64,000 nt of DNA from Pseudomonas sp. 30_B (GCF_017491605.1 NZ_JAFGYY010000002.1:124001-188000), one strand, 5' to 3'; shown: positions 27,199 to 41,644, counted from the stretch's first letter. Made by a program: numbers and translations. The notes: generated by a model from the sequence alone, not told the origin.

Positions 27199-28659
27199 TC
27201 AGCCGGCGATGGCCAGACCCGTGTGCTGCAGGATGTCCAGCAGCGGCTGCGGGTACACGCCGAGGAAGAAGGCGAGCAGGGCTATGGCCACCAGCATCAT
27301 GCCGCCAGCGCGCTGGGCCCAGTCCAGGGGCGCGTCGTGGCGCTTCATGTTCGGCTCGACCAGGAACATGGTCACCATGACGCGCAGGTAGTAGAACAGG
27401 CCGATGGCACTGCCCAGTACCAGAGCGCCGACCAGCCACCACAGGTGGGCTTCGACGCCAGTGGCGACCACGTAGAACTTGCCGATGAAGCCAGCGGTCA
27501 GCGGGATGCCGGCCAGGGACAGCATCATCACGGTCATCACCGCGGTCAGCACCGGACGGCGCCAGAACAGGCCGCGGTACTCGAACAGCGCGTCGGCGTC
27601 GCGGCCGCTGTACGGAGTGGACATCAGGGTGACCACGCCGAAGGCGCCGAGGGTGGTGACTACGTAGGTGGTCAGGTAGACGCCGACGGTTTCCACGGCC
27701 AGGCCCTTGCTCGCCACCAGCGCGATCAGCAGGTAGCCGAAGTGCGCGATGGAGGAGTAGCCGAGCAGACGCTTGATGTTGCTCTGGGTCAGCGCCAGCA
27801 GGTTGCCGATCAGGATCGAGGCGATGGCGATGACCGCGATGGCGTCATGCAGCAGACCGTTGTTCAGGGCCGCCGGAGCGATCTGGAACAGGCGCAGCAA
27901 CACGGCGAACACGGCGACCTTGCTGGCGGTGGCGAGGAACGCGGCCACCGGGGCCGGGGCGCCTTCGTAGACGTCCGGGGTCCACAGGTGGAAGGGTGCC
28001 AGCGACAGCTTGAAGCCCAGGCCGACGACCATCATGCCGACGCCGATGGACAGCAGAGGACCATGGCTGGTGCCTTCGGCCAGGGACGCGCCGATGGCGG
28101 AGAAGCCCAGGCTGCCGGATTCGGCGTAGAGCAGGGCCATGCCGAACAGCAGGAAGGCCGAACCCGCGGCGGACAGTACGGTGTACTTGATGCCCGCTTC
28201 CAGGGTGCGCTTGTTGAAGAAGGCGTAGGCCACCATGCCGTAGACCGGTACCGACAGCAGTTCCAGGCCGATGAACAGGCCGGCCAGGTTCTGCGCGCTG
28301 ACCAGCACCAGGCCGCCGGCGGTGGCCAGCAGCAGGAGCAGGTAGAGCTCTTCGCGGTTGCCCGGGTAGCTCTCCATGTAGGCATGGGCGAGCGTGGTGC
28401 AGGCCAGGGCGCCGATCAGGATCAGGGCCATGTAGAAGCAGGCGAAGTTGTCCACCAGCATCAGCGGGGTGACTTCGATCGGGGTGACTTTCAGCACCGG
28501 GAAGATCGACAGCAACGCCAGGTTCAGACCGATTACCGAGAGGGTGGCGGTCAACGAGTGGTTACGCTTCCAGGCTACCGCGAGCATCACCACCACCAGG
28601 GTGGCGCTGGTGATGAGCAGTGGCAGGAGCGCGATGAAGTGTTGGATCGTGAAGGTCAT
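27199..28659 (-). CDS. nuoN: NADH-quinone oxidoreductase subunit N
   Basis: 486 residues with about 14 transmembrane helices of the antiporter-like Mrp type shared with NuoL and NuoM. It is part of the proton-pumping membrane arm of Complex I. The conserved membrane lysine and glutamate region around [16 protein letters not shown] is visible. The ATG at 28659 (MTFTIQHF) is chosen because it lies 7 bp after the nuoM stop; the frame stays open upstream into nuoM. It is the last gene of the nuo operon and is followed by a strong terminator. Confidence 0.95.
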   Translation of the reverse strand: MTFTIQHFIALLPLLITSATLVVVMLAVAWKRNHSLTATLSVIGLNLALLSIFPVLKVTPIEVTPLMLVDNFACFYMALILIGALACTTLAHAYMESYPGNREELYLLLLLATAGGLVLVSAQNLAGLFIGLELLSVPVYGMVAYAFFNKRTLEAGIKYTVLSAAGSAFLLFGMALLYAESGSLGFSAIGASLAEGTSHGPLLSIGVGMMVVGLGFKLSLAPFHLWTPDVYEGAPAPVAAFLATASKVAVFAVLLRLFQIAPAALNNGLLHDAIAVIAIASILIGNLLALTQSNIKRLLGYSSIAHFGYLLIALVASKGLAVETVGVYLTTYVVTTLGAFGVVTLMSTPYSGRDADALFEYRGLFWRRPVLTAVMTVMMLSLAGIPLTAGFIGKFYVVATGVEAHLWWLVGALVLGSAIGLFYYLRVMVTMFLVEPNMKRHDAPLDWAQRAGGMMLVAIALLAFFLGVYPQPLLDILQHTGLAIAG

Positions 28660-28666
28660 GTCGCGC

Positions 28667-30196
28667 TTACCGTGCTGCCAGGGTGGAGAGGGCGGAGCCC
28701 AGCCATTGCTGGACGCCGTGCATGGTTGCCGCGGAGGTGTCGAGGACCGGCTGCGGGTAGACACCGAGCAGGACCAGCAGCACCGCCAGGCCGAGCACCA
28801 TGAGCAGTTCGCGGGCGTTCAGGCCGGCGATGGCGGTGTCGGACTTGGACGGGCCGAAGTACGCGCGGTGAATCATGATCAGCGAGTAGACCGAGCCGAA
28901 CACCAGGCCGAAGGTGGCGATCACGGTGATCACCGGAACGACCTTGAAGCTGCCCAGCAGGATCAGGAATTCGCCGACGAAGTTACCGGTGCCCGGCAGA
29001 CCCAGCGAGGCGGTGGCGAAGAACAGCGCCACGGCCGGCAGGTACGGAATGCGCGACCACAGGCCACCCATCTTGCGCATGTCACGGGTGTGCAGGCGCT
29101 CGTACAGCTGGCCGCACAGGATGAAGAGCGCGGCGGCGGAGAGGCCGTGGGCGATCATCTGGATCACCACGCCCTGCAGCGCCTGCGGGCTGCCGGAGTA
29201 GATGCCGATGATGACGAAGCCCATGTGCGACACGGAGGAGTAGGCGACCAGGCGCTTGATGTCGGTCTGGGCGAACGACAGGAAGGCGCCGTAGAAGATG
29301 CCGATCAGACCGAGGGTCATGGCAACCGGAGCGAACTCCGCGGAAGCGTTGGGGAACAGCGGCAGGCCGAAGCGGATCAGGCCGTAGGCGGCGGTCTTCA
29401 GCAGGATGCCTGCCAGGTCCACGGAACCGGCGGTCGGCGCCTGGGCGTGGGCGTCCGGCAGCCAGGAGTGCACCGGTACCACCGGCATCTTCACCGCGAA
29501 GGCGACGAAGAAGCCGAGCATCAGCAGCCACTCGGTGTGCGGCGGCATCTGGGTCTTCAGCAGGTCGGCGTAGTTGAAGGTCAGTACGCCGGTGCTGTTG
29601 TAGTGCACGAACACCAGGCCCAGGATCGCCACCAGCATCACCAGGCCGCTGGCCTGGGTGAAGATGAAGAATTTGGTGGCGGCGTAGATGCGGGTCTTCT
29701 TGCCGTCGTCCGAGCTATGACCCCAGAGCGCGATGAGGAAGTACATCGGCACCAGCATCATTTCCCAGAAGAAGAAGAACAGGAACAGGTCGACGGCGAG
29801 GAACACGCCGATCACGCCGCCCAGGATCCACAGCAGGTTCAGGTGGAAGAAGCCGATGCGGCGCTGGATCTCGTTCCAGGAGCAGAGCACGGAGAGCACG
29901 CCGAGCAGACCGGTCAGGGCGACCATCAGCAGGGACAGGCCGTCCATCGCCAGGTGCACGCTGATACCGAAGCGCTCGATCCAGGCCAGCTTGAACTCGA
30001 GGGTCCATTGCGGCTCGCCGCCCGGCGCGGGCGCCAGCTGGAAGTCACCGGTGTGCCACACCCACAGGCTGAGGGCGAGGGTCAGGGTCATCGACCCCAG
30101 CGCGACCCAGCGGGGCAGGGTCTTGCTGGTGTACTCGGCGATCCAGCAAAGGAAGCCGCCGATGAAGGGGATCAGGATTAGCCAGGGCAGAATCAT
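28667..30196 (-). CDS. nuoM: NADH-quinone oxidoreductase subunit M
   Basis: 509 residues, about 14 transmembrane helices. It contains the antiporter-like core ([55 protein letters not shown]) typical of NuoM. One of three antiporter-like proton-channel subunits of Complex I. It starts 27 bp after nuoL and ends 7 bp before nuoN. Confidence 0.95.
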   Translation of the reverse strand: MILPWLILIPFIGGFLCWIAEYTSKTLPRWVALGSMTLTLALSLWVWHTGDFQLAPAPGGEPQWTLEFKLAWIERFGISVHLAMDGLSLLMVALTGLLGVLSVLCSWNEIQRRIGFFHLNLLWILGGVIGVFLAVDLFLFFFFWEMMLVPMYFLIALWGHSSDDGKKTRIYAATKFFIFTQASGLVMLVAILGLVFVHYNSTGVLTFNYADLLKTQMPPHTEWLLMLGFFVAFAVKMPVVPVHSWLPDAHAQAPTAGSVDLAGILLKTAAYGLIRFGLPLFPNASAEFAPVAMTLGLIGIFYGAFLSFAQTDIKRLVAYSSVSHMGFVIIGIYSGSPQALQGVVIQMIAHGLSAAALFILCGQLYERLHTRDMRKMGGLWSRIPYLPAVALFFATASLGLPGTGNFVGEFLILLGSFKVVPVITVIATFGLVFGSVYSLIMIHRAYFGPSKSDTAIAGLNARELLMVLGLAVLLVLLGVYPQPVLDTSAATMHGVQQWLGSALSTLAAR

Positions 30197-30223
30197 GTCG
30201 GGCTCAATCTCATTCGTGAAGTT

Positions 30224-32067
<1,844 letters not shown>

Positions 32068-32071
<4 letters not shown>

Positions 32072-32376
32072 CCGCGCATCTCGCTGGCAGCGTCGATATC
32101 GAGGGTATGGAAGCGGCGATACAGCTGGAGCAGGATCGCCAGGCCGATGCTCGCCTCGGCCGCGGCCAGGCTGAGCACCAGGATGAACATCACCTGTCCG
32201 TCGGGCTGGGCCCAGCGGCTACCGGCGACCACGAAGGCCAGCGCGGCGGCGTTCATCATCACTTCCAGGCTCATCAGTACGAACAGGATGTTGCGTCGTA
32301 CCATCAGGCCCACCAGGCCGAAGCAGAACAGCACACCGGCGAGCGCCAGTCCGTGTTCGAGAGGGATTGCATTCAT
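32068..32376 (-). CDS. nuoK: NADH-quinone oxidoreductase subunit K
   Basis: 102 residues with three transmembrane helices and the two buried glutamates expected in NuoK ([14 protein letters not shown] and [14 protein letters not shown]). These form part of the proton pathway next to NuoJ and NuoA. The ATG at 32376 is 4 bp after nuoJ; the stop overlaps nuoL by 4 bp. Confidence 0.95.
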
Positions 32377-32380
32377 GGTG

Positions 32381-32881
32381 TTATTCCTTCGCTTCGTGGC
32401 GGCCGAGGTGGTAGGCGGCGACCAGTGCCGCCAGCAGCAGCATCGAGGCCAGTTCGACGACCAGCAGGTACGGGCCGAACAGGCTGATGCCCACGGCCTT
32501 GGCGTCCACGATGGTATGGCCGATGCCGGCACCGCTGGGGGTGCGCGACAACATCCACAGCAGCTCGACCATCAGCACCAGGGACAGCGCGCCGGGGCCG
32601 ATCCAGACGCCGGGCTTGAGCCACTTGCGTTCCTGTTCGGCGATGGCCGGGCCGAGGTTGAGCATCATCACCACGAAGACGAACAGCACCATGATCGCGC
32701 CGGCGTAGACGATGATCTCCAGGGCACCGGCGAACGGGGCGCCGAGGCTGAAGAAGGTCATCGATACGGCGAGCAGCGAAACGATGAGATAGAGCAGGGC
32801 ATGCACCGGATTGCTGTTGGTGATGACCCGCAGGGTTGCCAGCACGGCGACGCCGGCGGCGAAGTAGAAAGCGAATTCCAC
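32381..32881 (-). CDS. nuoJ: NADH-quinone oxidoreductase subunit J
   Basis: 166 residues with five hydrophobic segments. The third carries the flexible [20 protein letters not shown] helix typical of NuoJ, whose rotation is linked to coupling in Complex I. A GTG start at 32881 (VEFAFYF) is chosen: GGAGA lies 6 bases upstream and nuoI ends 11 bp before it. The frame is open upstream within nuoI, but that part is a shadow. Confidence 0.93.
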   Translation of the reverse strand: MEFAFYFAAGVAVLATLRVITNSNPVHALLYLIVSLLAVSMTFFSLGAPFAGALEIIVYAGAIMVLFVFVVMMLNLGPAIAEQERKWLKPGVWIGPGALSLVLMVELLWMLSRTPSGAGIGHTIVDAKAVGISLFGPYLLVVELASMLLLAALVAAYHLGRHEAKE

Positions 32882-32892
32882 GCGACGTCTCC

Positions 32893-33441
32893 TTACGGCA
32901 GCAGGCTCTTGACGTTGATCGGTTCGGCTTCGTTCTGCGCGGCGCCTTTCGGCTTGCCGGCAATCGCCATGCCGGCAACGCGGTAGAAGTTGTAGTCCGG
33001 GTTCTTGCCGGGGCCGGAGATCAGCAGGTCTTCCTTCTCGTAGACCAGGTCCTGGCGCTTGAACTCGCCCATCTCGAAATCCGGGGTCAGCTGGATCGCG
33101 GTGGTCGGGCAGGCTTCTTCGCACAGGCCGCAGAAGATGCAGCGGGAGAAGTTGATGCGGAAGAACTCGGGGTACCAGCGACCGTCGTCGGTCTCGGCCT
33201 TCTGCAGGGAGATGCAGCCGACCGGGCAGGCCACGGCGCACAGGTTGCACGCAACGCAGCGCTCCTCGCCATCGGGGTCGCGGGTGAGCACGATGCGGCC
33301 GCGGTAGCGCGGCGGCAGGTACACGGGCTCTTCCGGGTATTGCAGGGTGTCACGCTTGCGGAAGGCGTGACCGAAGATCATCACCAGGCTGCGCAACTGG
33401 GTGTAGGTGCCGTGCACCACGTCGAAAATGTACTTGATCAT
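32893..33441 (-). CDS. nuoI: NADH-quinone oxidoreductase subunit I (two 4Fe-4S ferredoxin)
   Basis: 182 residues with two CxxCxxCxxxCP motifs, [12 protein letters not shown] and [12 protein letters not shown], binding clusters N6a and N6b that pass electrons from NuoG to NuoB. It starts 11 bp after nuoH and belongs to the peripheral arm. Confidence 0.96.
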   Translation of the reverse strand: MIKYIFDVVHGTYTQLRSLVMIFGHAFRKRDTLQYPEEPVYLPPRYRGRIVLTRDPDGEERCVACNLCAVACPVGCISLQKAETDDGRWYPEFFRINFSRCIFCGLCEEACPTTAIQLTPDFEMGEFKRQDLVYEKEDLLISGPGKNPDYNFYRVAGMAIAGKPKGAAQNEAEPINVKSLLP

Positions 33442-33452
33442 GGTCGTACTCC

Positions 33453-34442
33453 TTACTGGCTGGCCAGCACGACAGCGCCGGTCACCAGCAGGTTGATCAG
33501 GGTCAGCGGGAGGCAGAACTTCCAGCTGAAGGCCATCACCTGGTCATAGCGCGGGCGTGGGATGGAGGCCCGCAGCAGAATGAACATCATGATGAAGAAG
33601 CCGGTTTTCAGGGCGAACCAGATGAACGGGATCTGCGGCAGGATGCCGAAGGGGCCGTGCCAGCCGCCGAAGAACAGGGTCGCCAGCAGCGCGGACACCA
33701 GCACGATGCCGATGTACTCGCCAACGAAGAACATGCCCCATTTCATGCCGGCGTACTCGATGTGGTAACCGTCGGCCAGTTCCTGCTCGGCTTCGGGCTG
33801 GTCGAACGGGTGACGGTGAGTCACGGCGACGCCGGCGACGAAGAAGGTCATGAAACCGAAGAACTGCGGGATGATGAACCACATGTGCTCGGCCTGGTAA
33901 TCGACGATGTCGCGCAGGCTGAACGAACCGACCTGAGCCACGATGCCCATCAGCGACAGGGCCAGGAACACCTCGTAGGAGATGGTCTGGGCCGAGGCGC
34001 GCAGGCTGCCGAGGAGGGCGAACTTGTTGTTGCTCGACCAGCCGGCGAACAGCACCGCATAGACGGTCAGGCCAGCCATGGCGAAGAAGAACAGGATGCC
34101 GATGTTCAGGTCCGCCACGCCCCAGGTCGGGGTGATCGGGATGACGACGAAGGCCACCAGCAGCGCGCCCATGGCAATCATGGGGGCGAGGGTGAAGATC
34201 ATCTTGTCGGCGAACGGCGGGGTCCAGTCTTCCTTGAAGAACATCTTCAGCATGTCGGCGCCGAGCTGGAAGGCCCCGAAGGGGCCGACCCGGTTCGGAC
34301 CGTAGCGGTCCTGCCAGAGGCCGAGCAGGCGACGCTCGACCCAGCTGAGCAGCGCGCCGCAGACGACCACGGCGAGCAGGATGACGATGGCCTTGATGAC
34401 CTCGATCAGGATGTCGACGATGGCGGGTGTCAGCCAGCTCAT
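33453..34442 (-). CDS. nuoH: NADH-quinone oxidoreductase subunit H
   Basis: 329 residues with about eight transmembrane helices. Motifs [21 protein letters not shown] and the [23 protein letters not shown] loop form the quinone-channel (E-channel) subunit at the junction of the two arms. Its ATG overlaps the nuoG stop by 4 bp. Confidence 0.96.
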   Translation of the reverse strand: MSWLTPAIVDILIEVIKAIVILLAVVVCGALLSWVERRLLGLWQDRYGPNRVGPFGAFQLGADMLKMFFKEDWTPPFADKMIFTLAPMIAMGALLVAFVVIPITPTWGVADLNIGILFFFAMAGLTVYAVLFAGWSSNNKFALLGSLRASAQTISYEVFLALSLMGIVAQVGSFSLRDIVDYQAEHMWFIIPQFFGFMTFFVAGVAVTHRHPFDQPEAEQELADGYHIEYAGMKWGMFFVGEYIGIVLVSALLATLFFGGWHGPFGILPQIPFIWFALKTGFFIMMFILLRASIPRPRYDQVMAFSWKFCLPLTLINLLVTGAVVLASQ

Positions 34443-37153
34443 TGCGCAGCCTCCTGCAGACCTTCAGCGACGGCGCCGATGACACCGGCGGGGATGCCTT
34501 GCAGACCGATCGGCAGGGCGACCAGGCCGGCGCCGAGCTCTTCGCTCACGCGCAGCGGCAGGCGCAGCTCCTGGCCCTTGACGGTCAGGCGGATGATCGC
34601 GCCTTCGTTGACGCCCAGACGGTCAGCCTCGGACTTGGCCAGGGCGACGTAGGTCTGCGGGATGCGCTCCTGCACCGGGGCGGCCTTGGCGGAGTTCTCC
34701 TCGCTGCCGAACAGGTGATAGAAGGGCACCACCTTGAACTGACTGGCGGCGGTGTGGAACGGCGCGGGAATCTCGCTGAACCACAGGGCCTGGCCCTTGG
34801 CCTCGATCAGGCGCACGCCCGGATCGCCGGCGCGCAGATGACCACCGACTTCGTCCTGGAACTTGTTCCAGGCCTGCGGCGAGTTCCAGCCCGGGGACCA
34901 GGCGAACGGAATCTGCTGACGCGGTTCGGCGCTGCCGGCGTAGCCTTCCATGGAGAAGGCGAACGCGGAGTCGATGTCCTGCGGCTGACGCGGCTCGCTG
35001 ACATTGATGTTGGCGCGCATGGCGGTACGGCCGGAGTAGCGGTGCGGCTCGCGCGCCAGCTTCAGGCCCTTGATGCGGAACGCGGCGTTCGGCGCAGCGT
35101 CGCGGATGCCAGCCAGTTGCGGCTTGTCAGCGACGACAGCGTCGATCACGTGGTCCAGCTGGGTCCAGTCGACACGCTTGCCTTCGAGGGTGCTGTGCAG
35201 CGCATGCAGCCAGCGCCAGCCTTCGCGGACCAGGTTGTCGGCGTTGTAGTAGGTCGGATCGAAGACCTGGAAGAAGCGCTGGGCGCGGCCTTCCTGGCTG
35301 ACCAGGGTGCCATCGCCTTCGGCGAAGCTGGCGGCCGGCAACAACACGGTGGCCTTGGCGGTGGTGGCGGTCTGCTGGTGATCGGCGACCACGACGATCT
35401 TCGCGGCGGCCAGGGCGGCATCGACAGCGGCAGCGTCGGCGCGGCGGTACAGGTCGTTCTCCAGGATCACCACGGCATCGGCGGCGCCGGAGGTCAGTTG
35501 CTCCAGCGCTTTCTCGACGGATTCACCGCCGAAGAGGGCCAGGCCCAGGCTGTTGGCTTCCGGAACCACCAGGCTCAGGGAGCCGTTCTTCTCGCGGTTC
35601 TTCAGCGCGCTGGCAATGTTGGCCGCGGCTTCGATCAGGGCGTTGCTGCCCAGCGAGGTGCCGGAGATGACCAGCGGACGCTTGGCGGCCACCAGGGCAT
35701 CGGCGATGCGCTGGGCCAGGGCGGCGGCTTCGGCGTCGAGGCCGGCCACGGCCGGGGCGCTCGGGTCGATGGCGTGGGCCACGGCGAAGCCCAGGCGCGC
35801 CAGGTCTTCGGTAGCGGCGTGCACGCACTCGGCGGCAACGTCGTCCAGGCGGGTTTCATCCAGGCTGGCGATGAACAGCGGGTTCATTTCGTGCTGGGCG
35901 ATGGTCTTCACCGCGGCGTCGAGCCACGGCTGGATCTTCATCGCGGCGGCCATGTCCTCGCCCTTGCCCTTCACCGACTGGCGCAGGGCCAGGGCGATAC
36001 GGGCAGCGGTCTGGGTCAGGTCTTCGCCGAGCACGAATACCGCGTCGTGGTCTTCGATGTCACGGATAGTCGGCACCGGCAGCGGGCCGTCCTGCATGAC
36101 TTTCAGGACCAGCTGCAGGCGCTGCAATTCGTCAGCGGAGATGCCGCTGTAGAAGTTCTGCGCGCCGACCAGTGCGGACAGGGCGTAGTTGCTTTCCAGG
36201 CTGGCGCGCGGCGAGCCGATACCGATGACCTTGCGACCCTTCAGCAGGGCAGCGGTCTGGTCCAGGGCGCCATCCAGCGAGAGCTTCTGCTTGCTCAGCA
36301 TCAGCTGCGGCTGGCGCGGGCGGTCTTCGCGGTTGACGTAGCCGTAGCCGAAGCGGCCGCGGTCGCACAGGAAGTAGTGGTTCACCGAGCCGTTGTAGCG
36401 GTTCTCGATGCGGCGGATTTCACCGTAGCGCTCGCCGGGGCTGATATTGCAGCCGCTGGAGCAGCCCTGGCAGATGCTCGGGGCGAACTGCATGTCCCAC
36501 TTGCGGTTGTAGCGCTCGGAGTGGGTCTTGTCGGTGAACACGCCGGTCGGGCAGACCTCGGTCAGGTTGCCGGAGAATTCGCTCTCCAGCACGCCGTCCT
36601 CGATGCGGCCGAAATAGACGTTGTCGTGCGCGCCATACACGCCCAGGTCGGTGCCGCCGGCGTAGTCCTTGTAGTAACGGACGCAGCGGTAGCAGGCGAT
36701 GCAGCGGTTCATCTCGTGGGCGATGAACGGGCCGAGCTCCTGGTTCTGGTGGGTGCGCTTGGTGAAGCGGTACCGGCGCTGGTTGTGGCCGGTCATCACC
36801 GTCATGTCCTGCAGGTGGCAGTGACCGCCTTCCTCGCAGACCGGGCAGTCGTGCGGGTGGTTGGTCATCAGCCATTCGACGACGCTGGCGCGGAACTGCT
36901 TGGCCTCTTCGTCTTCGATGGAAATCCAGGTGTTGTCGGTGGCGGGGGTCATGCAGGACATGACGAGACGACCGCGTTTGTCGTTCTCGTCGGTGTACTG
37001 CTTGACCGCGCACTGGCGGCATGCGCCGACGCTACCGAGCGCCGGGTGCCAGCAGAAGTAGGGGATGTCGAGACCGAGGGAGAGACAGGCCTGCAACAGG
37101 TTGTCCGCTCCATCGACTTCTAACGTCTTGCCGTCTACGTGAATCGTGGCCAT
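34439..37153 (-). CDS. nuoG: NADH-quinone oxidoreductase subunit G
   Basis: 904 residues, the large iron-sulphur subunit. N-terminal 2Fe-2S ferredoxin domain (CxxxxxxxxxxCxxC near 34-48), the His-ligated [15 protein letters not shown] cluster N5 region, a 4Fe-4S domain ([14 protein letters not shown]), and the extra CQGCSSGC...C motif that binds the off-pathway cluster N7 found in E. coli. The rest is a molybdopterin-oxidoreductase-like fold without cofactor. It is separated from nuoF by 129 bp, the largest gap in the operon, which holds a perfect 10-bp hairpin. Confidence 0.96.
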   Translation of the reverse strand: MATIHVDGKTLEVDGADNLLQACLSLGLDIPYFCWHPALGSVGACRQCAVKQYTDENDKRGRLVMSCMTPATDNTWISIEDEEAKQFRASVVEWLMTNHPHDCPVCEEGGHCHLQDMTVMTGHNQRRYRFTKRTHQNQELGPFIAHEMNRCIACYRCVRYYKDYAGGTDLGVYGAHDNVYFGRIEDGVLESEFSGNLTEVCPTGVFTDKTHSERYNRKWDMQFAPSICQGCSSGCNISPGERYGEIRRIENRYNGSVNHYFLCDRGRFGYGYVNREDRPRQPQLMLSKQKLSLDGALDQTAALLKGRKVIGIGSPRASLESNYALSALVGAQNFYSGISADELQRLQLVLKVMQDGPLPVPTIRDIEDHDAVFVLGEDLTQTAARIALALRQSVKGKGEDMAAAMKIQPWLDAAVKTIAQHEMNPLFIASLDETRLDDVAAECVHAATEDLARLGFAVAHAIDPSAPAVAGLDAEAAALAQRIADALVAAKRPLVISGTSLGSNALIEAAANIASALKNREKNGSLSLVVPEANSLGLALFGGESVEKALEQLTSGAADAVVILENDLYRRADAAAVDAALAAAKIVVVADHQQTATTAKATVLLPAASFAEGDGTLVSQEGRAQRFFQVFDPTYYNADNLVREGWRWLHALHSTLEGKRVDWTQLDHVIDAVVADKPQLAGIRDAAPNAAFRIKGLKLAREPHRYSGRTAMRANINVSEPRQPQDIDSAFAFSMEGYAGSAEPRQQIPFAWSPGWNSPQAWNKFQDEVGGHLRAGDPGVRLIEAKGQALWFSEIPAPFHTAASQFKVVPFYHLFGSEENSAKAAPVQERIPQTYVALAKSEADRLGVNEGAIIRLTVKGQELRLPLRVSEELGAGLVALPIGLQGIPAGVIGAVAEGLQEAAQ

Positions 37154-37251
37154 GGGTCTAAGTCTTCGTTGGCCCGTTGTCAGCGGGCGTGGCTAATAGA
37201 AATCACGGTTTCATCGGGCCGTCGGCATGCCGCGGCACTGCAACGAAACAA

Positions 37252-37273
37252 CGCCGGGCGCGTGCGCCCGGCG
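37252..37273 (-). other. Perfect hairpin between nuoF and nuoG
   Basis: CGCCGGGCGC and GCGCCCGGCG form a 10-bp perfect palindrome around two bases. On the transcribed (minus) strand it is followed by a short T-rich stretch, TTGTTT. It lies 10 bases before the nuoF stop, on the far side, within the 129-bp nuoF-nuoG gap. It could be a partial terminator or an mRNA stability element that sets subunit ratio. Confidence 0.6.
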
Positions 37274-37282
37274 AACAAAGCA

Positions 37283-38632
37283 TCAAGCGCCGACGGTCTG
37301 CGGTGCTTGTACGGCCTGAGCCTGGCGGGAAATGCCCGCTTCGAACTCGGGACGGAAATACTTCAGTGCGCTGCCCAGCGGCTCGACGGCGCCCGGTGCG
37401 TGGGCACAGAAGGTCTTGCCTGGGCCGAGGAAGTTGACGAGCTGCTCGAGGGTTTCCAGGTCGCCCTGGGCACCTTCGCCTTTCTCCAGTGCGCGCAGGA
37501 CCTTCACGCTCCACGGCAGGCCATCGCGGCACGGCGTGCACCAGCCGCAGGATTCGCGGGCGAAGAACTCTTCCATGTTGCGCAGCAGGGAAACCATGTT
37601 GACGCTGTCGTCCACCGCCATGGCCAGACCGGTACCCATACGGGTGCCGACCTTGGCGACGCCGCCGGCGTAGAACAGGGCATCGAGGTGTTCCGGCAGG
37701 AGGAAGCCGGTACCGGCGCCGCCCGGCTGCCAGCACTTGAGCTTGTAGCCGTCGCGCATGCCGCCGGCGTAGTCCTCGAACAGTTCGCGGGCCGGCAGGC
37801 CGAAGGGCAGTTCCCAGATACCGGGGTTCTTCACCTTGCCGGAGAAGCCCATGAGCTTGGTGCCCATGTCCTCGCTGCCCGGACGGGCGAGGCCCTTGTA
37901 CCAGTCGACGCCGTGCTCGACGATCGCCGGTACGTTGCACAGGGTCTCGACGTTGTTCACGCACGTAGGCTTGCCCCAGACGCCGACGGCGGCGGGGAAG
38001 GGCGGCTTGGAGCGCGGGTTGGCGCGGCGGCCTTCCAGCGAGTTGATCAGCGCGGTCTCTTCGCCACAGATGTAGCGGCCGGCGCCGGTGTGCACGAACA
38101 GCTCGAAATCGAAACCGCTGCCGAGGATGTTCTTGCCCAAGAGGCCGGCGGCCTTGGCTTCCTCGATGGCGCGATTCAGGTTGCGGGCGGCGTCGACGTA
38201 CTCGCCGCGCAGGAAAATGTAGCCGCGGTAGGCCTTGAGGGCGCGCGCGGAGATCAGCATGCCTTCCACCAGCAGGTGCGGCAGCTGCTCCATGAGCATG
38301 CGGTCCTTCCAGGTATTGGGCTCCATCTCGTCCGCGTTGCACAGCAGGTAGCGGATGTTGAGGGATTCGTCCTTGGGCATCAGGCCCCACTTCACGCCGG
38401 TGGGGAAGCCCGCACCGCCGCGGCCCTTGAGGCCGGAGTCCTTGACGGTCTGGACGATGTCGTCGGCGGCCATCTGCGCCAGCGCCTTGCGCGCGGCGGC
38501 GTAGCCGTTCTTCGACTGGTACTCCTCCAGCCAGACCGGGGCGCCGTCGTCGCGCAGGCGCCAGGTCAGCGGATGGGTTTCGGCCGCGCGCGCGGTGCGG
38601 TTGGGCGTGCCGTAGGAGGTGAGGCGACTCAT
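37283..38632 (-). CDS. nuoF: NADH-quinone oxidoreductase subunit F (FMN, NADH site)
   Basis: 449 residues. [17 protein letters not shown] is the NADH/FMN glycine-rich site, and [11 protein letters not shown] plus a later cysteine bind the 4Fe-4S cluster N3. It is the electron entry point of Complex I in the cytosolic arm. The ATG at 38632 overlaps the nuoE stop by 4 bp; the frame is open upstream, but that part lies in nuoE. Confidence 0.96.
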   Translation of the reverse strand: MSRLTSYGTPNRTARAAETHPLTWRLRDDGAPVWLEEYQSKNGYAAARKALAQMAADDIVQTVKDSGLKGRGGAGFPTGVKWGLMPKDESLNIRYLLCNADEMEPNTWKDRMLMEQLPHLLVEGMLISARALKAYRGYIFLRGEYVDAARNLNRAIEEAKAAGLLGKNILGSGFDFELFVHTGAGRYICGEETALINSLEGRRANPRSKPPFPAAVGVWGKPTCVNNVETLCNVPAIVEHGVDWYKGLARPGSEDMGTKLMGFSGKVKNPGIWELPFGLPARELFEDYAGGMRDGYKLKCWQPGGAGTGFLLPEHLDALFYAGGVAKVGTRMGTGLAMAVDDSVNMVSLLRNMEEFFARESCGWCTPCRDGLPWSVKVLRALEKGEGAQGDLETLEQLVNFLGPGKTFCAHAPGAVEPLGSALKYFRPEFEAGISRQAQAVQAPQTVGA

Positions 38633-39123
38633 GCGTAGGCCTCCAGCAGTTTGGCGACGCCGTCGGGACGCAGGTCGCCGAAGGTGTCGTCGTCGATCAT
38701 CATCGCCGGGGCCTTGTCGCAGTTGCCCAGGCAACAAACCGGCAGCAGGGTGAAGCGGCCGTCGGCGGTGGTCTGGCCGAGGCCGATGCCCAGCTGCTTC
38801 TGGATCTCGCCAACCACGGACTCGTGGCCGCCGATGTAGCAGACCATGCTGTCGCAGACGCGGATGATGTGGCGGCCGACCGGCTGGCGGAAGATCTGGC
38901 TATAGAAGGTAGCAACACCTTCGACGTCGCTGTCCGGAATGCCGAGGATGTCGGCGATGGCCGGAATGGCGCCGTCCGGCACCCAGCCGCGCTGCTTCTG
39001 GACGATCTTCAGGGCTTCGATGGACGCCGCGCGGGAGTCCTCGTAGTGATGCATCTCGTGCTCGATGGCCGAGCGCTCGGTTTCGCTGAGTTCGAAACGA
39101 TCAGTCTGGATAAGGGTACTCAT
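38629..39123 (-). CDS. nuoE: NADH-quinone oxidoreductase subunit E (2Fe-2S)
   Basis: 164 residues, thioredoxin-like fold binding cluster N1a with the cysteine pairs CDSMVC and CLGNCDKAP. It partners NuoF at the NADH end. It starts 2 bp after nuoCD and overlaps nuoF by 4 bp. Confidence 0.96.
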   Translation of the reverse strand: MSTLIQTDRFELSETERSAIEHEMHHYEDSRAASIEALKIVQKQRGWVPDGAIPAIADILGIPDSDVEGVATFYSQIFRQPVGRHIIRVCDSMVCYIGGHESVVGEIQKQLGIGLGQTTADGRFTLLPVCCLGNCDKAPAMMIDDDTFGDLRPDGVAKLLEAYA

Positions 39124-39125
39124 GA

Positions 39126-40907
39126 TCAGCGGTCCACGTCGGCCATAACGAAGTCGATACTGCCCAGATAGGCGATCAGGTCAGCGATCATGCTGCCGTT
39201 GATCACCGACGGAATCTGCTGCAGGTGCGCGAAGCTGGGCGTCCGGATACGGGTCCGGTAGCTCATGGTGCTGCCATCGCTCGTCAGGTAGTAGCTGTTG
39301 ATGCCCTTGGTCGCTTCCACCATCTGGAAGGCTTCGTTGGCCGGCATGACCGGGCCCCAGGAAACCTGCAGGAAGTGGGTGATCAGGGTTTCGATGTGCT
39401 GCAGCGTGCGCTCTTTCGGCGGCGGCGTGGTCAGCGGGTGGTCGGCCTTGTACGGGCCTTCCGGCATGTTCTTCAGGCACTGCTCGATGATGCGCAGGCT
39501 CTGGCGCATTTCGCCCATCTTGACCATGCAGCGGTCGTAGGCGTCGCCGTTGTGGGCCAGCGGGACTTCGAACTCGAAGTTCTCGTAGCCGGAGTACGGA
39601 CGCGCTTTACGCAGGTCGAAGTCGCAACCGGTGGCGCGCAGGCCGGCGCCGGTGGTGCCCCATTCCAGCGCTTCCTTGGTGTTGTACTGGGCAACGCCGA
39701 TGGTACGGCCACGCAGGATGCTGTTCTTCAGGGCGGCGGTTTCATACTCGTCCAGGCGCTTGGGCATCCAGTCGAGGAATTCGCGGACCAGCTTGTCCCA
39801 GCCGCGCGGCAGGTCGTGGGCGACGCCGCCGATGCGGTACCAGGCCGGGTGCAGGCGGAAGCCGGTGATGGCTTCGACGACCTTGTAGGCGCGCTGGCGG
39901 TCGGTGAAGGTGAAGAACACCGGGGTCATTGCGCCCACGTCCTGGATGTAGGTACCCAGGTAGAGGAGGTGGTTCAGGATGCGGAAGAACTCCGACATCA
40001 TGATGCGGATGACGTCGACGCGTTGCGGCACCTTGATGCCGGCGAGCTTCTCGACCGAGAGCACGTACGGCAGGTTGTTCATCACGCCGCCGAGGTAGTC
40101 GATGCGGTCGGTGTAGGGGATGAAGCTGTGCCAGGACTGGCGCTCGGCCATCTTCTCGGCGCCACGGTGGTGGTAGCCGATTTCCGGAACGCAATCGAGG
40201 ATCTCTTCGCCGTCCAGCTGCAGGATGATGCGGAACGCACCGTGGGCGGACGGGTGGTTCGGGCCGAGGTTGAGGAACATGAAGTCCTCGTTCTCGCCGT
40301 GGCGCTTCATGCCCCAGTCTTCGGGCTTGAAGCGCAGGGCTTCCTGCTCGAGGTCCTGCTTGGCGGCGGACAGCGCGTAAGGGTCGAACTCGGTGGCGCG
40401 CGCCGGGTAGTCCTTGCGCAGCGGGTGGCCTTCCCAGGTCGGCGGCATCAGCATGCGGGTCAGGTGCGGGTGACCATTGAAGGTGATCCCGTACATGTCC
40501 CAGACCTCACGCTCGTACCAGTTGGCGTTCGGCCAGATACGGGTGGCGGTGGGCAGGTTGAGGTCGCCCTCGGACAAGGCCACCTTGATCATCACGTCAC
40601 TATTACGCTCGAGCGACATCAGGTGGTAGAACACGCTGAAGTCGGCGCCCGGCAGGCCGCGACGGTGAGTGCGCAGGCGCTCGTCGACACCGTGCAGGTC
40701 ATAGAGCATGACGTACGGCTTGGGCATATTGCGCAGGAAGGTGAGGACGTCGATCAGGCGCTCACGGGCAACCCAGAGCACCGGCATGCCGGTGCGGGTG
40801 GCCTGGACGGTGAAGGTCTCGGCGCCAAAGCGGGAATTCAGTTCGACGACGATGTCTTGGTCGTCTGCCTTGTAAGGCGGGATGTACAGAGCGGAGTCTG
40901 CATTCAT
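39126..40907 (-). CDS. nuoC: Fused NADH-quinone oxidoreductase subunit CD
   Basis: 593 residues. The N-terminal ~180 residues are NuoC (ending [15 protein letters not shown]) and the rest is NuoD, with [14 protein letters not shown] and the conserved quinone-site residues in the C-terminal part. NuoC and NuoD are a single chain here, as in E. coli and other gammaproteobacteria; the gene is also called nuoCD. It lies 59 bp after nuoB and 2 bp before nuoE. Confidence 0.96.
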   Translation of the reverse strand: MNADSALYIPPYKADDQDIVVELNSRFGAETFTVQATRTGMPVLWVARERLIDVLTFLRNMPKPYVMLYDLHGVDERLRTHRRGLPGADFSVFYHLMSLERNSDVMIKVALSEGDLNLPTATRIWPNANWYEREVWDMYGITFNGHPHLTRMLMPPTWEGHPLRKDYPARATEFDPYALSAAKQDLEQEALRFKPEDWGMKRHGENEDFMFLNLGPNHPSAHGAFRIILQLDGEEILDCVPEIGYHHRGAEKMAERQSWHSFIPYTDRIDYLGGVMNNLPYVLSVEKLAGIKVPQRVDVIRIMMSEFFRILNHLLYLGTYIQDVGAMTPVFFTFTDRQRAYKVVEAITGFRLHPAWYRIGGVAHDLPRGWDKLVREFLDWMPKRLDEYETAALKNSILRGRTIGVAQYNTKEALEWGTTGAGLRATGCDFDLRKARPYSGYENFEFEVPLAHNGDAYDRCMVKMGEMRQSLRIIEQCLKNMPEGPYKADHPLTTPPPKERTLQHIETLITHFLQVSWGPVMPANEAFQMVEATKGINSYYLTSDGSTMSYRTRIRTPSFAHLQQIPSVINGSMIADLIAYLGSIDFVMADVDR

Positions 40908-40966
40908 AGTCTTTAAGTCACTCGGTCAACGGTGGAGTGAAAACGGGCCTCTCGTGGAGGGCCGGA

Positions 40967-41644
40967 TCACACTTCGTCGGGGCTGCGCAGGTTGGTGACC
41001 GCAATGCGCTGTTCGCGCTTGAGATCCTTCTGGGCAGGCATGTCGGCGCGATAGACGCCTTGGTCGCCTACGACCCAGGACAACGGACGACGCTCCTGGC
41101 CGATGGATTCCTGCAGCAGCATCAGGCCTTGCAGGAACGCCTCCGGACGGGGCGGGCAGCCGGGGATGTACACGTCCACGGGGAGGAACTTGTCGACCCC
41201 CTGAACGACCGAGTAGATGTCGTACATGCCGCCGGAGTTGGCGCACGACCCCATCGAGATCACCCACTTGGGTTCCAGCATCTGCTCGTACAGGCGCTGG
41301 ATGACCGGAGCCATCTTGATGAAGCAGGTGCCGGCGATGACCATGAAGTCGGCCTGACGCGGCGATGCACGGATCACTTCGGCGCCGAAACGGGCGATGT
41401 CGTGCGGCGCGGTGAACGCCGTGGTCATCTCCACGTAGCAGCAGGACAGGCCGAAGTTGTACGGCCACAGGGAGTTCTTGCGACCCCAGTTGACTGCACC
41501 GTTGAGAACATCCTCCAGCTTGCCCATGAAGATGTTCTTGTGGACCTGCCCTTCGATGAGCGGGTCTTCTACCGTTTCGCGCTGTCCGATCGGGTATTGA
41601 TCATTGGGCGCATCCGGGTCGATCCGGGTAAGTTTGTATTGCAT
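40967..41644 (-). CDS. nuoB: NADH-quinone oxidoreductase subunit B (cluster N2)
   Basis: 225 residues. The unusual tandem cysteines GLSCCYVEM with GSCANSGG and PGCPPRPE coordinate cluster N2, which reduces quinone. The ATG at 41644 (MQYKLTRID) has GAGG 9 bases upstream; a TTG two codons earlier is in frame but unlikely. It starts 10 bp after nuoA. Confidence 0.96.
   Translation of the reverse strand: MQYKLTRIDPDAPNDQYPIGQRETVEDPLIEGQVHKNIFMGKLEDVLNGAVNWGRKNSLWPYNFGLSCCYVEMTTAFTAPHDIARFGAEVIRASPRQADFMVIAGTCFIKMAPVIQRLYEQMLEPKWVISMGSCANSGGMYDIYSVVQGVDKFLPVDVYIPGCPPRPEAFLQGLMLLQESIGQERRPLSWVVGDQGVYRADMPAQKDLKREQRIAVTNLRSPDEV

Noticed and set aside
34427..37123. 898-codon frame opposite nuoG, and 887 codons at 30323-32986 opposite nuoL
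   Set aside because: Both run antisense to well-conserved nuo genes, have no family signature and reflect the GC-rich third codon positions of the real genes.
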